Shown piece by piece: positions 48,140 through 57,412 of a stretch of DNA of 64,000 nt. Positions within the stretch are counted from its first letter, which is position 1. Each line of letters starts with the position of its first letter. The position numbers were made by a program, and so were the translations under genes. Source of the stretch: Candidatus Zipacnadia bacterium. Its GTDB lineage: Bacteria; Armatimonadota; Zipacnadia; Zipacnadales; Zipacnadaceae. The stretch lies in the NCBI GenBank assembly GCA_029820565.1, contig JALGUR010000022.1:1-64000 (forward strand), given 5' to 3'. The notes beneath the pieces are model-generated. The model was given only the letters and a program-made list of their open reading frames with translations. It was not told the origin of the DNA and made no database searches.

Positions 48140-49180
48140 CTATTTCTCGCCGACCGCCTTACTTTCCTCTGCCGCCAACGGATGGGCGTTTTGGTAGGCT
48201 TCTTTGAGGCGCTGGGTGGTGACGTGAGTGTAGATCTGGGTGGTGGCCAGGTTCTTGTGGCCTAAGAGTTCCTGGATGCTGCGCAGGTCGGCGCCCCGGT
48301 CTAGCAGGTGCGTGGCGAAACTGTGGCGGAGGCTGTGGGGGCTGATATTAGCACTCGCCGCGGTCTGTAAGACGTACTTGCGGACGATATTCTGGATGCT
48401 GCGGGCGGAGAGGCGGTTTCCGTAGCGATTTAGCAGCAACGCCGGTTCATCCGCCACATCGGCGGGCTCGCCCCCCACCGGCTGCGGTTCGACAGGCTCA
48501 CCGTGATAGAAGCCGGTGCCACTGGACGACCGCCTCGCCCCCTCCTCTCCCCCACCAGTGCGCTGGCGCAGCAGCAGTTGGCGGCCGCCGTCAATATACC
48601 GGCGCAAGGCGGCCAGGGCGGGCTGGCCGAAGAACACCAGCCGCTCGCGGTTGCCCTTGCCCATTACCCGAATCTGCCGCTGGTCCATATCAATATCATC
48701 CAAATCCACGCTGACCATCTCCGAGACGCGCATGCCGGTGGCATAGAGCAGTTCCAGGATTAGGCGGTCGCGCTGGCCGGCAGGGGTATCTTCGTCGGGA
48801 GCCAGCAGCAATTGCTCTACTTCGTATTCGTACAGTACCTCGGGCAAGCGCTGGCGCTGCTTGGGTACTGAGGCGGCCGCCGCCGGATTGTGGCCGATTT
48901 GCCCGTCGTCCACTAAATATCGGTATAGCGCCCGCAGCGCCGCTAACTTGCGGCCAATGGTGCTGGAGGCATACTCCATACGATTGAGGTGAGCCAGATA
49001 GCGGCGGATGGTGGGATAGTCAACCTCCGCTAAAGCCCAGGCTTTCTCCTCACCCCAGAGCCGGGCCAGAAAGCTGCAGAACTCAACTATATCGTGGGCA
49101 TAGGCCTCAGCGGTGTTGGGCGAGACCCCCTGGACATCGGTCATATAGCCCATAAAGGCGTCAATCTGCTCAGCGGGCAT
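48140..49180 (-). CDS. Xer-type tyrosine recombinase with a Gly/Pro-rich insertion
   Basis: LLYATGMRVSEMVSVDLDDIDMDQRQIRVMGKGNRERLVFFG; SPHSLRHSFATHLLDRGADLRSIQELLGHKNLATTQIYTHVT; insertion GTGFYHGEPVEPQPVGGEPADVA. Confidence 0.93.
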   Translation of the reverse strand: MPAEQIDAFMGYMTDVQGVSPNTAEAYAHDIVEFCSFLARLWGEEKAWALAEVDYPTIRRYLAHLNRMEYASSTIGRKLAALRALYRYLVDDGQIGHNPAAAASVPKQRQRLPEVLYEYEVEQLLLAPDEDTPAGQRDRLILELLYATGMRVSEMVSVDLDDIDMDQRQIRVMGKGNRERLVFFGQPALAALRRYIDGGRQLLLRQRTGGGEEGARRSSSGTGFYHGEPVEPQPVGGEPADVADEPALLLNRYGNRLSARSIQNIVRKYVLQTAASANISPHSLRHSFATHLLDRGADLRSIQELLGHKNLATTQIYTHVTTQRLKEAYQNAHPLAAEESKAVGEK

Positions 49181-49216
49181 TGCTATGTCCTGTGTTGCGG
49201 GTTTGGCAACAGTGCT

Positions 49217-50158
49217 TCAAAGCGCTACGACCGCCTTTATGAAGTCCGGTGTGGCTGCCATCTGCGGTATGCGCGTTATTTCTTCCAGGGGTATCACGTG
49301 AGTAATCAGTGGCTGCAAGTCAAAGATGCCGTCAGCCAGCATTTCCAACCCCTGCGCCATCAGCCGCTTGTACTTAGTGTCGCTACTGGGGTGTGAGTTG
49401 ATGACGGTGAGTTCTTTGGCATGCCACACACCCAGGTCCACCTCGGCGCCGCCACGATAGTAGCCGTGGATAATCAGAGTACCCTCGGCCCGCAGAATGC
49501 TGGGGGCTTGAGCCAACGCGGCTGGGTTCCCGGATGCCTCAATGCAGTTGCCGACTCCCCCACCAGTAAGTTGTACAATCGCTGGCACGGTCTGGGTATC
49601 CCGCGGATTAAAGCAGGCAGTAGCACCCAGTTCTAAAGCGCGCTGGCGTCGGTGCGGCTGCGGTTCGGTGACGATAATGCGCCCGGCATGCTGTGATCGC
49701 AGACCCTGCATAATCAGTAGTCCCATAAAGCCCGCGCCGAGGATGGCGATGTCTTCGCCGGGTGCGATGGCAGTATGGTCTAAAGTGTTGACAACAACGG
49801 CCAAGGGTTCGGCCATCGCTGCATCCATCAACGGCAGTGAATCAGGGACGCCGACCGCCCGCGCCGGGTTGACCAGCGCCTGTTCGGCATAGCCGGGTCC
49901 CAGGTAGGCGATGCGGTCGCCCGGCTCGAATTCCTCAGCGCCTTTCAGCACCGTACCGCAGCCTTCGTGGCCAAAAAACGAACCTTGCGACATTACCGGA
50001 TAGTCACCTGAATAGTGTTCGGAGAGATAGCCCTGGTTACTCGGTAGGTCAACGCCACACGCCCGTACCTGCACCAGCAAGTCGCCGGCCGACGGCTGAG
50101 GCGGCGGGATATCCTCAACGCGTACCTCACCGGGGCCGTGAATTACTGCTGCTCGCAT
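49217..50158 (-). CDS. Zinc-type alcohol dehydrogenase-like (MDR) oxidoreductase
   Basis: MRAAVIHGPGEVRVEDIPPPQPSAGDLLVQVRACGVD; GHEGCGTVLKGAEEFEPGDRIAYLG; AILGAGFMGLL. Confidence 0.88.
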   Translation of the reverse strand: MRAAVIHGPGEVRVEDIPPPQPSAGDLLVQVRACGVDLPSNQGYLSEHYSGDYPVMSQGSFFGHEGCGTVLKGAEEFEPGDRIAYLGPGYAEQALVNPARAVGVPDSLPLMDAAMAEPLAVVVNTLDHTAIAPGEDIAILGAGFMGLLIMQGLRSQHAGRIIVTEPQPHRRQRALELGATACFNPRDTQTVPAIVQLTGGGVGNCIEASGNPAALAQAPSILRAEGTLIIHGYYRGGAEVDLGVWHAKELTVINSHPSSDTKYKRLMAQGLEMLADGIFDLQPLITHVIPLEEITRIPQMAATPDFIKAVVAL

Positions 50159-51030
50159 TAGTATCCGCTCCTTGCTAACTGCCGGCGCAGCATCTCAGCG
50201 GCGCGGGGAATAATGTCCAGCGGGTTCTCCAGTGTGAAATTCTCAATGCTCAAGTATCCGTTAAAGCCCGCATCGGCGAAAATCCTCAGAATGCGTTCAT
50301 AGTCCAAAACTTCATCATTGCTGTCGTCGCCGGCCAGTTTATATATTTTGCAATGGCTAAAAATCATACTGGGCGCAAGGCGCGCCATACTCTCATAAGG
50401 GTCCTCTATAAGTGGCACTTCACTAATACCGTCTCCCGCCGCCAGCGTTTGGCGGACCTTTTCACAGTCGTCCCAGAAATTGCCGGTGTCAATGTTGACC
50501 CCCATGTTGGGTGCACCCACGCAGCGGATGAATCGGAGTGTATCCTCACTGGTTCGCGTGAGACCATAGTGGTTCTCCATCGCCAACTGCAATCCCCACC
50601 TTTGACCGGCGGCGGCCAGAGTCCGAAATCCAGCCACGGCACGCTCAAATACCAGAGCCTCTGTGGCGCCTGGTTCAGTCACCTGGTGCATCCCATTGCC
50701 AGGTTGAGCCGTGTTGACACGCCAAATGGGTGCTCCGACCTCTCTACACATCTGGCCCCACTGTAAGCAGCCTTCCACTTCTTCCTGTACACCCGAAAGG
50801 GTGGGCTGGTAGACCTGTGTCTCCGAGGCAAATGCCGAGATGGCCAGCCCACACTCGGCGGCTAAAGCCCTAATCTCGGCTGCCCTCATCTCATCGGCGG
50901 CGACGTAGCCATCGTTAAGTTCAATAGCATCCAGTCCCATCTGGGCACAGGTGCGAATACATGTGGCGATGTCCATACTGCCCTCAGCAAAGCATTGGGC
51001 AAACGAGAAAGTAGCCGCCGATATTTTCAT
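50158..51030 (-). CDS. Sugar phosphate isomerase/epimerase (TIM barrel)
   Basis: LQLAMENHYGLTRTSEDTLRFIRCVGAPNMGVNIDTGNFWDD; ILRIFADAGFNGYLSIENF. Confidence 0.85.
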   Translation of the reverse strand: MKISAATFSFAQCFAEGSMDIATCIRTCAQMGLDAIELNDGYVAADEMRAAEIRALAAECGLAISAFASETQVYQPTLSGVQEEVEGCLQWGQMCREVGAPIWRVNTAQPGNGMHQVTEPGATEALVFERAVAGFRTLAAAGQRWGLQLAMENHYGLTRTSEDTLRFIRCVGAPNMGVNIDTGNFWDDCEKVRQTLAAGDGISEVPLIEDPYESMARLAPSMIFSHCKIYKLAGDDSNDEVLDYERILRIFADAGFNGYLSIENFTLENPLDIIPRAAEMLRRQLARSGY

Positions 51031-51123
51031 ACTCCACCTTTCTTCTCCACAATAATACTTGTGTTCGGAGTTATGGAGCGCGGGTTCGCACCGGTGTCGG
51101 CCCCAAGCAATGTCAGAGATTTG

Positions 51124-51399
51124 CTATGGCTGCCAGGTGGGATGATTGCGCAAGTAGACTTCCAGGTCAACCCAATCGGTGGATACTGGCTTAATCTCGG
51201 GTGGCGACGGGGCAGGCAATTGGGAGACCGACTCAGTCGGGCTGGGCTGGACGATTCCTGTGATTAGAAATACGTGGTTCCACAACAGACCAATACCCAC
51301 GAGCAGAATGACTACTGCGATGAGCCTGAAGGCCGGATTGGACGCGAGTTTTGCCCTCATTTGGTTCATCCTTGCCTTCACTGTGATAACCATATTCAA
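51124..51399 (-). CDS. Small single-TM protein of unknown function
   Basis: 91 aa with one hydrophobic segment (LIAVVILLVGIGLLWNHVFLIT). Confidence 0.4.
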   Translation of the reverse strand: MNMVITVKARMNQMRAKLASNPAFRLIAVVILLVGIGLLWNHVFLITGIVQPSPTESVSQLPAPSPPEIKPVSTDWVDLEVYLRNHPTWQP

Positions 51400-51496
51400 T
51401 CTTACCAGCCCTGGGGCGGGATGTCAACCGCTGAGGGGGCTTCGGTAGCGAGCCGTATTGTGCTATAATCTGCGAATTAGGCAGAGCAGGTGATGA

Positions 51497-52597
51497 GTGA
51501 TGATAGACTATCGCAGTCGGTGGCAGCGTCAGCGACGGCGACGAATTCAGATTCGCCTGGGAATTGTGGCCGCTGCCATAATCTTCATCGCCGCCACCAT
51601 TGCTATAATATGTGGTTACCGGCACGGAAGGGTAGTCTGGACACATCGGCCGCTTAACCATGGCCTGCCGCGGTTGTGTACCGATGATAGCCGCCTGTAC
51701 GTCGCCTGGGCGGACGGGAATGTCAAAGGCATAGACCCTCGCACGGGCAAAGCCCTGGGGCTGGTAGACTTCACCCGCCCGGTTGCCTTTCAGGCCATTC
51801 CCACTATAGCCGGCGAGCAGTTGATAGTAGGCGGCGATGATTTTCATATTCGGGCGATCTCCACCGATGCCGGGCAGCAAATATGGGACTACCAGACCGG
51901 CGGGGCAGTGCGGGCCCAGCCAGTAGTTGATAAGAGGCAGATATTGGTAGGCTCCGATGATGGATGGTTGTACTGTCTGGATGCGGAGAAGGGGCGCGGT
52001 CTGTGGCGAGTGTACTGTGGCAGTGCTATTGGAGCCAGGGCGGCGGTTACTGAGACGAGGGTGGTCGTGGGTACGGCGGACGGTAAGATTGTGGGAATTG
52101 ATCGCGCCGCGCAGCGGATTGCTTGGAGTAGGTCTACGGAAGGTCCAGTATTAGCGCCGGCCAGGCCAATAGGCGACGGGCTGGTAACGGTCGGCTGCGA
52201 CGATGGAAAGCAGTACATTGTAGATGCAGAAAGCGGCCAGGTGAAGTTCAAAGTTGAGCTGGCCGGTCTTATCAGGCGCGAACCAATCGTGGAACACCAC
52301 CGACTGTATCTGGCCAGCAACAGTGGTGAGATAGTGGCAGTTGACGTGCCCTCCCAGGAGGTAGTGTGGCGGCGAACAATTCAAGCGGCGCTGACTTCGG
52401 GTCTGACGGATAAAGGTCAGTACTTGTATGCCGGCACTGAAACCGGCCAGATCGTGGCCGTGGACAAAGATAGCGGATTGGTTCGGCACAGTTGGCAAAT
52501 CGGAGCACCTGTTACCGGCTCAGTAATAGTCAGCGGCGAAGTAGTAGTGGCGGGACTAAGCGATGGTCGAGTGGTAGCGATTTCGGCTCTGCAGTAG
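51497..52597 (+). CDS. PQQ-like beta-propeller repeat protein
   Basis: N-terminal TM; repeats GSDDGWLYCLDAEKGRGLWR, GTADGKIVGIDRAAQRIAW, GTETGQIVAVDKDSGLVRHSW. Confidence 0.87.
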   Translation: MMIDYRSRWQRQRRRRIQIRLGIVAAAIIFIAATIAIICGYRHGRVVWTHRPLNHGLPRLCTDDSRLYVAWADGNVKGIDPRTGKALGLVDFTRPVAFQAIPTIAGEQLIVGGDDFHIRAISTDAGQQIWDYQTGGAVRAQPVVDKRQILVGSDDGWLYCLDAEKGRGLWRVYCGSAIGARAAVTETRVVVGTADGKIVGIDRAAQRIAWSRSTEGPVLAPARPIGDGLVTVGCDDGKQYIVDAESGQVKFKVELAGLIRREPIVEHHRLYLASNSGEIVAVDVPSQEVVWRRTIQAALTSGLTDKGQYLYAGTETGQIVAVDKDSGLVRHSWQIGAPVTGSVIVSGEVVVAGLSDGRVVAISALQ

Positions 52598-52651
52598 TGA
52601 ATTGTCCAGTGTGTATCCTTCTTTAGATTTATGATCAGTTAATCATACATT

Positions 52652-53962
52652 ATGAATCATCAAGACACGCAACTGTCGGTGCGCAATCTCATTTTGGGTG
52701 TCAGTAATGGCGCCATCCTTTGGTTAGCCACAGCATTTCTGGATCCGGAGACAGTGCTACCAGCCTTTGCTATGGAGGCAGGCAAAGGCAACATACTGTG
52801 GGTGGGAATTGTAGTGGCGATGATAGGTTCCGGCTCATTGTGGCCGCAAGCGTTTTTGCCCAGTATTCTGGCGACCAAGCCCCGCTATCTACCTTACTAT
52901 CGCCTATCAGCGCTGCTGCGCGTCATAATCCGCTTCGTCATATGGGCCACCATTATCCTAATAGCGGGAAGGTCGCCGGCGGTAGGATTAGCCGTTGTGG
53001 CCATCTTACTGTTCATCTATACCTCCAGTGGCGGGGTAGGAATGATACCGTTTATGAGTATCATACGCGACACGATCCCAGCCACGTGGCGGGGCAAGTT
53101 CTTCGGAGGACGATTCTTTTGGGGCGGCCTGCTGGGGTTTGGCGCCGGATTTATTGTTAAGCATGTTCTTAGCCCTGACAGTAGATGGGACTTCCCCTAT
53201 AACTATGGACAATTGGCATTGTATTCGGCCCTATCCCTTACCGTTTCGCTCGGGTTGTTCTGTCTTGCTGAAGAGCGACCGCATCGTGTCTCGTCCCATC
53301 AACTACCACTGAGACTGCAACTGGCTCGGGGCGTGCGGTTTTTTCGCCGAGACCCTAACTTTCGTCGGTTAGTGCGGGCCCGCGTCTTCTATGCGTTAGC
53401 GTATGGGCTTTGTGTGCCCTTCATTGTTCCTTTCGCTCTGCAACGGTTTGGTGTGACTAAAGCAGCAGTGGGAATATTCTTAATGGCGCGAGTACTAAGC
53501 TTTTCCGGAGCCAACACGCTGTGGAGCTACATATCTGACCGCATTGGCAATCGGCTGGTACTGCTGATATCGGGAGTGGCGACGACAGTGCTTCCGCTGA
53601 TGATGGCCCTGGCGCCCCGGATTCCGCAGATCCAATTGACGACTCCGGTGGGCGGATCTGTGAATACAATTCTGGCATACTTTGTGGTCGGCTTCATACT
53701 GGTAGGATTATGCAGATCGGGACAAATGCTGGGGCAAACCAACTATCTACTGGAGGTTGCTCCGTCTCGGGTGTTAACTACCTATTTGGGTTTCTACTAC
53801 ATCGTACTGTTGCCCCTGGCCGCGGTGCCCGTTGCGGGTTCGCTGATAATCGGCCAGGAGGGCCGTTATATACTTGGTTTTGCCCTCAGTATGATAATGG
53901 GCCTGGCTATGCTCATCAACGTGGTCAAACTCGGCGAGATTCGCGAACTACTTCATGATTAA
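52652..53962 (+). CDS. MFS-type transporter
   Basis: 436 aa, multi-TM; WRGKFFGGRFFWGGLLGFGAGFI; SYISDRIGNRLVLLISG. Confidence 0.78.
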   Translation: MNHQDTQLSVRNLILGVSNGAILWLATAFLDPETVLPAFAMEAGKGNILWVGIVVAMIGSGSLWPQAFLPSILATKPRYLPYYRLSALLRVIIRFVIWATIILIAGRSPAVGLAVVAILLFIYTSSGGVGMIPFMSIIRDTIPATWRGKFFGGRFFWGGLLGFGAGFIVKHVLSPDSRWDFPYNYGQLALYSALSLTVSLGLFCLAEERPHRVSSHQLPLRLQLARGVRFFRRDPNFRRLVRARVFYALAYGLCVPFIVPFALQRFGVTKAAVGIFLMARVLSFSGANTLWSYISDRIGNRLVLLISGVATTVLPLMMALAPRIPQIQLTTPVGGSVNTILAYFVVGFILVGLCRSGQMLGQTNYLLEVAPSRVLTTYLGFYYIVLLPLAAVPVAGSLIIGQEGRYILGFALSMIMGLAMLINVVKLGEIRELLHD

Positions 53963-54269
53963 GCAAAAAAACACCGCCAGCGACACAAATGCTGTTTCCG
54001 ACCATCTGTGCGTCTGACGGCTGCTCCTTCACCGGCAGGTTGGGCTGGATTAGCCGAAAAAGCCCCTGCCATAGAGCATGGCAATTCTATTCCCGTGTTA
54101 TATTTAACGTCTAAGTGACGAAAAAGTTCCATAATTCTTTGAGGTTTTGTGCCTGTGGCTGGCTACCGGGGGCCGGGCGGCCATCTGTAGTATTGACGCG
54201 ATCTCTAATGTGGAATAGAATAGTTGCACGCTTTGTAGTCCATTTGCTGTCACCACCCATGGCATTAAG

Positions 54270-55610
54270 ATGGAACTGACCCTTCGCTACGGCAAACAGG
54301 GATTGGCAGTTCGGCTACCTGACGATAATGTAGCCGAGGTGTTGCACTTAAATGAAGTGCCCACACTCTCTGACCCTCCGGCGGCAGCGCAGAAAGCCTG
54401 CCACAGTCCTATAGGCACACCACCGCTGACTGAACTGGCCCGCGGGCGGAAGGACGCTTGTATAGTTATCTCAGACATAACTCGGCCGGTGCCCAATAGG
54501 GTGCTGGTATCGCCGATTCTGAAGGCCCTGCACACAGCCGGGTTGGATGCTGACCATATCGTCATATTGGTGGCTACGGGCCTGCACCGCGCCGCCACGG
54601 ACCGGGAACTGCGCGAGATGCTGGGCGCCGACATTGTTGATGGTGGTTATCACATCCATAGCCATATTGCTCATGACCGCGACAGTCATCACCACCTGGG
54701 TAGAACCAGCCGAGGCACTGAAATTTGGATAGACTACCGCTACTTAGAGGCCGACTTGCGCATCCTGGTATCGTTGGTTGAGCCCCACGTGTTTGCCGGC
54801 TATTCCGGCGGTCGTAAGGCCATCTGCCCCGGCATTAGTGGTGCACAGACCATAATGGGCTTTCACAGTCCAGCAATGATTGAAGCGCCTCGCGCTATAG
54901 CGGGTAATATCGCCAACAATGAGTGCGACCAGGAAGCCCATGCAGTCGCCAAGTTGGCCGGGCGGGCCGACTTCACCGTCAACTGTACTCTCAACGAGCA
55001 GCGGGAATTAACCGGTATCTTCGCCGGCGACTTCTTCCAGGCACCGCTGGCGGCTATGGAACTGGCCGAGAAGCAATCTAAAGTGATTATTGAAGCACCG
55101 GTAGACATTGCCGTGACCACCAATGCCGGCTATCCCCTGGACTTGACCTTCTATCAGAGTCCTAAAGGCATTAGCGCCGCCGCGGCTATTGTCAGGCCCG
55201 GCGGCACCATCATCATTGCCCAGGAAAATGCGGAAGGCATTGGCAATACCGAGTTCGCCGAGTTGATGCTGCGAGTTGATAACCCCCATGAATTCGTGCA
55301 GAAGGCTTTGGAAACTGGCCAAAATCAAATAGACCAATGGGGACTGCACCAACTGGAAAAGACACTGCGTCATCACCAAGTGTACAACTGCTCTGCGGGT
55401 CTTGCACCTGAGGTCCAGAAACAATTATTTGTGGAGCCAATAAGCAGCGTAGAAGAGGGGGTGGCCCGGGCCCTGGCCGAGCATGGTTCCCAGGCTACCA
55501 TAGCCGTCATTCCCGAGGGGCCCTACGTAATGCCCTGTGTGCGGACCGATCCACTCGGGCAAATGAATGTGCGGCAGATGGCTCAGAAAGCCGCAAATGA
55601 CTACTGTTAA
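54270..55610 (+). CDS. larA: Nickel-dependent lactate racemase family protein (LarA-like)
   Basis: LTLRYGKQGLAVRLPDDN; ISDITRPVPNRVLVSPIL; HVFAGYSGGRKAICPGISGAQTIMGFHS. Confidence 0.85.
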   Translation: MELTLRYGKQGLAVRLPDDNVAEVLHLNEVPTLSDPPAAAQKACHSPIGTPPLTELARGRKDACIVISDITRPVPNRVLVSPILKALHTAGLDADHIVILVATGLHRAATDRELREMLGADIVDGGYHIHSHIAHDRDSHHHLGRTSRGTEIWIDYRYLEADLRILVSLVEPHVFAGYSGGRKAICPGISGAQTIMGFHSPAMIEAPRAIAGNIANNECDQEAHAVAKLAGRADFTVNCTLNEQRELTGIFAGDFFQAPLAAMELAEKQSKVIIEAPVDIAVTTNAGYPLDLTFYQSPKGISAAAAIVRPGGTIIIAQENAEGIGNTEFAELMLRVDNPHEFVQKALETGQNQIDQWGLHQLEKTLRHHQVYNCSAGLAPEVQKQLFVEPISSVEEGVARALAEHGSQATIAVIPEGPYVMPCVRTDPLGQMNVRQMAQKAANDYC

Positions 55611-56364
55611 GTCAACCCAGCAGCGATGGGCTGTGCGGTTTGAGGAGAGGTCGGTGGTGGGGGGCTTCACCGCGCGCCACGCCGGCAATCTGTGCTTCAA
55701 GGGCCCCGACCACAAGGCCGTCAGTGCGGCTCGGAGCAGTGCGCTAACCGAGTTGGGGGTGGCCGACTTTCCCCTGGTGGAGGCTCAACAAGTCCACGGC
55801 AACAAAGTCTTTGCAGTGACAGCAAATACTTTGCCGCAGATTAGACGGCCTGACGGCCGCTGGGTAGCGCCGGCCAGCGATGCCTTGATAACTGTCCAGC
55901 CCCAAATAACTTTGTCTTTATACTACGCCGATTGCGTACCGATATTCTTGTGGCTACCTGAGGGCAATGCCATCGGATTGGTTCACGCCGGCTGGCGGGG
56001 AAGCCTGAAAGATGTAGCGGGTAAGGCTGTAGACCAACTGTGCCAGTTGGCTGATGGCTCACCGGCGCAATTGCGAGCCATAATCGGGCCGGCTATCTGC
56101 CCAAGTTGCTACGAGGTTGGGCAGGAAGTAGCCGAAACTGCCAGGAAATTGCCCCACCCCGAGACTTTCCTGGACCACAGGAATGATCACTGGCACTTAG
56201 ACCTCAAAGCGCTCAACAACAAACTGCTGGTAAGAGCGGGGCTACTGCCAGGGAACATAGAAGTCAGCCCTTTATGCACCCGCTGCCGAACGGATTTGTT
56301 CTTCTCCTATCGAGCCGAAGGCACCGGTTGCGGGGAAATGGGCGCGTTCATTGCGATTTTGTAA
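55597..56364 (+). CDS. pgeF: Peptidoglycan editing factor PgeF (laccase-domain/YfiH family)
   Basis: VEAQQVHGNKVFAV; YYADCVPIFLWLPEGNAIGLVHAGWRGSLKDVAGKAV; IGPAICPSCYEVGQEV. ATG at 55597 overlaps the larA end. Confidence 0.88.
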   Translation: MTTVKSTQQRWAVRFEERSVVGGFTARHAGNLCFKGPDHKAVSAARSSALTELGVADFPLVEAQQVHGNKVFAVTANTLPQIRRPDGRWVAPASDALITVQPQITLSLYYADCVPIFLWLPEGNAIGLVHAGWRGSLKDVAGKAVDQLCQLADGSPAQLRAIIGPAICPSCYEVGQEVAETARKLPHPETFLDHRNDHWHLDLKALNNKLLVRAGLLPGNIEVSPLCTRCRTDLFFSYRAEGTGCGEMGAFIAIL

Positions 56365-56520
56365 GTGGTGACTCAACAGGAATTGCTACCTAACAAGTTT
56401 TGACAACGGCAGAGCAAAACGCCTATAATTCTCCCAACTAACTGTTTTGTCGCGGGGGCCAGGTTCTCCAACCTCGGCGCATCGTGCCGCGAGTAGGCCT
56501 GCGGGAAAAGTGAGTTACCT

Positions 56521-57411
56521 ATGCCGAATTTCGCCGATAGACTATGGGCAGCAGTTAAAGATAAGAGCAGCCGCGTCTGTGTGGGTTTGGATCCGCGCTT
56601 GGATCGCCTGCCAGCTCACCTTGAGAAGCAGAACGACACGCCGGCTCAGGCAGTGGAGCAATTCTGTTGTCAAATTGTAGACGCCGTTGCGCAACATTGT
56701 GTGGCCACAAAACTACAGGCCGCCTATTTTGAAATACTGCAGGATGAGGGCTTGCGTGTGCTATGGTCGGTGGCCGAGCATGCTCGGCGCCAGGGCCTGA
56801 TAGTGATAATTGATGGCAAGCGCAACGATATCGGCTCAACCGCGCAGGCTTATGCCGAAGCGTATCTGCACCAATACAGTCCTGCTGATGCTATTACGGT
56901 GAATCCTTATCTGGGTATTGACGGGGTCAAACCGTTCATTGAAATGGCGGCCGAGACAGGGCGCGGCTTATTCGTGCTGGTGAAGACGTCAAATCCATCG
57001 TCGGGCCAACTCCAGGATTTACCCGTGCAGACTGAAAGCGGTCAGAAACTGGTCTACGAGCATATCGCTGACCTGGTCGGTGAGTGGGGCGAGCCGCTCA
57101 TTGGCGAGTCTGGCTACTCGTCGGTGGGAGCGGTAATAGGCGCTACTTATCCTCAGCAGTTGGCGGAACTGCGGGAACGCCTACCCCACGTGCCATTCCT
57201 GGTGCCTGGCTACGGAGCTCAGGGCGCCACGGCAGAAGATATCGCTTTAGCCTTTGATGACAACGGCCAGGGAGTGATTGTCAATTCGTCACGGGGCATA
57301 ATATTTGCTTACCAGCAGTCGGAAGCGCCGCCCGAACGGTTTGCCGAGGCCGCCGCCCAGGCAGCGGCAAAGATGAAGCAGGAAATTAACTACGTCGTGA
57401 AGGAGATATAA
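56521..57411 (+). CDS. pyrF: Orotidine-5'-phosphate decarboxylase
   Basis: FADRLWAAVKDKSSRVCVGLDPRLDRLP; VIIDGKRNDIGSTAQAYAEAYL; VGAVIGATYPQQLAELRERLPHVPFLVPGYGAQG. Confidence 0.94.
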   Translation: MPNFADRLWAAVKDKSSRVCVGLDPRLDRLPAHLEKQNDTPAQAVEQFCCQIVDAVAQHCVATKLQAAYFEILQDEGLRVLWSVAEHARRQGLIVIIDGKRNDIGSTAQAYAEAYLHQYSPADAITVNPYLGIDGVKPFIEMAAETGRGLFVLVKTSNPSSGQLQDLPVQTESGQKLVYEHIADLVGEWGEPLIGESGYSSVGAVIGATYPQQLAELRERLPHVPFLVPGYGAQGATAEDIALAFDDNGQGVIVNSSRGIIFAYQQSEAPPERFAEAAAQAAAKMKQEINYVVKEI

Positions 57412-57412
57412 G

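Noticed and set aside
53963-54269. About 300-nt intergenic gap before larA as a structured ncRNA or riboswitch
   Set aside because: No recognisable riboswitch core, 6S, SRP or tmRNA motifs; left unannotated pending covariance-model search.
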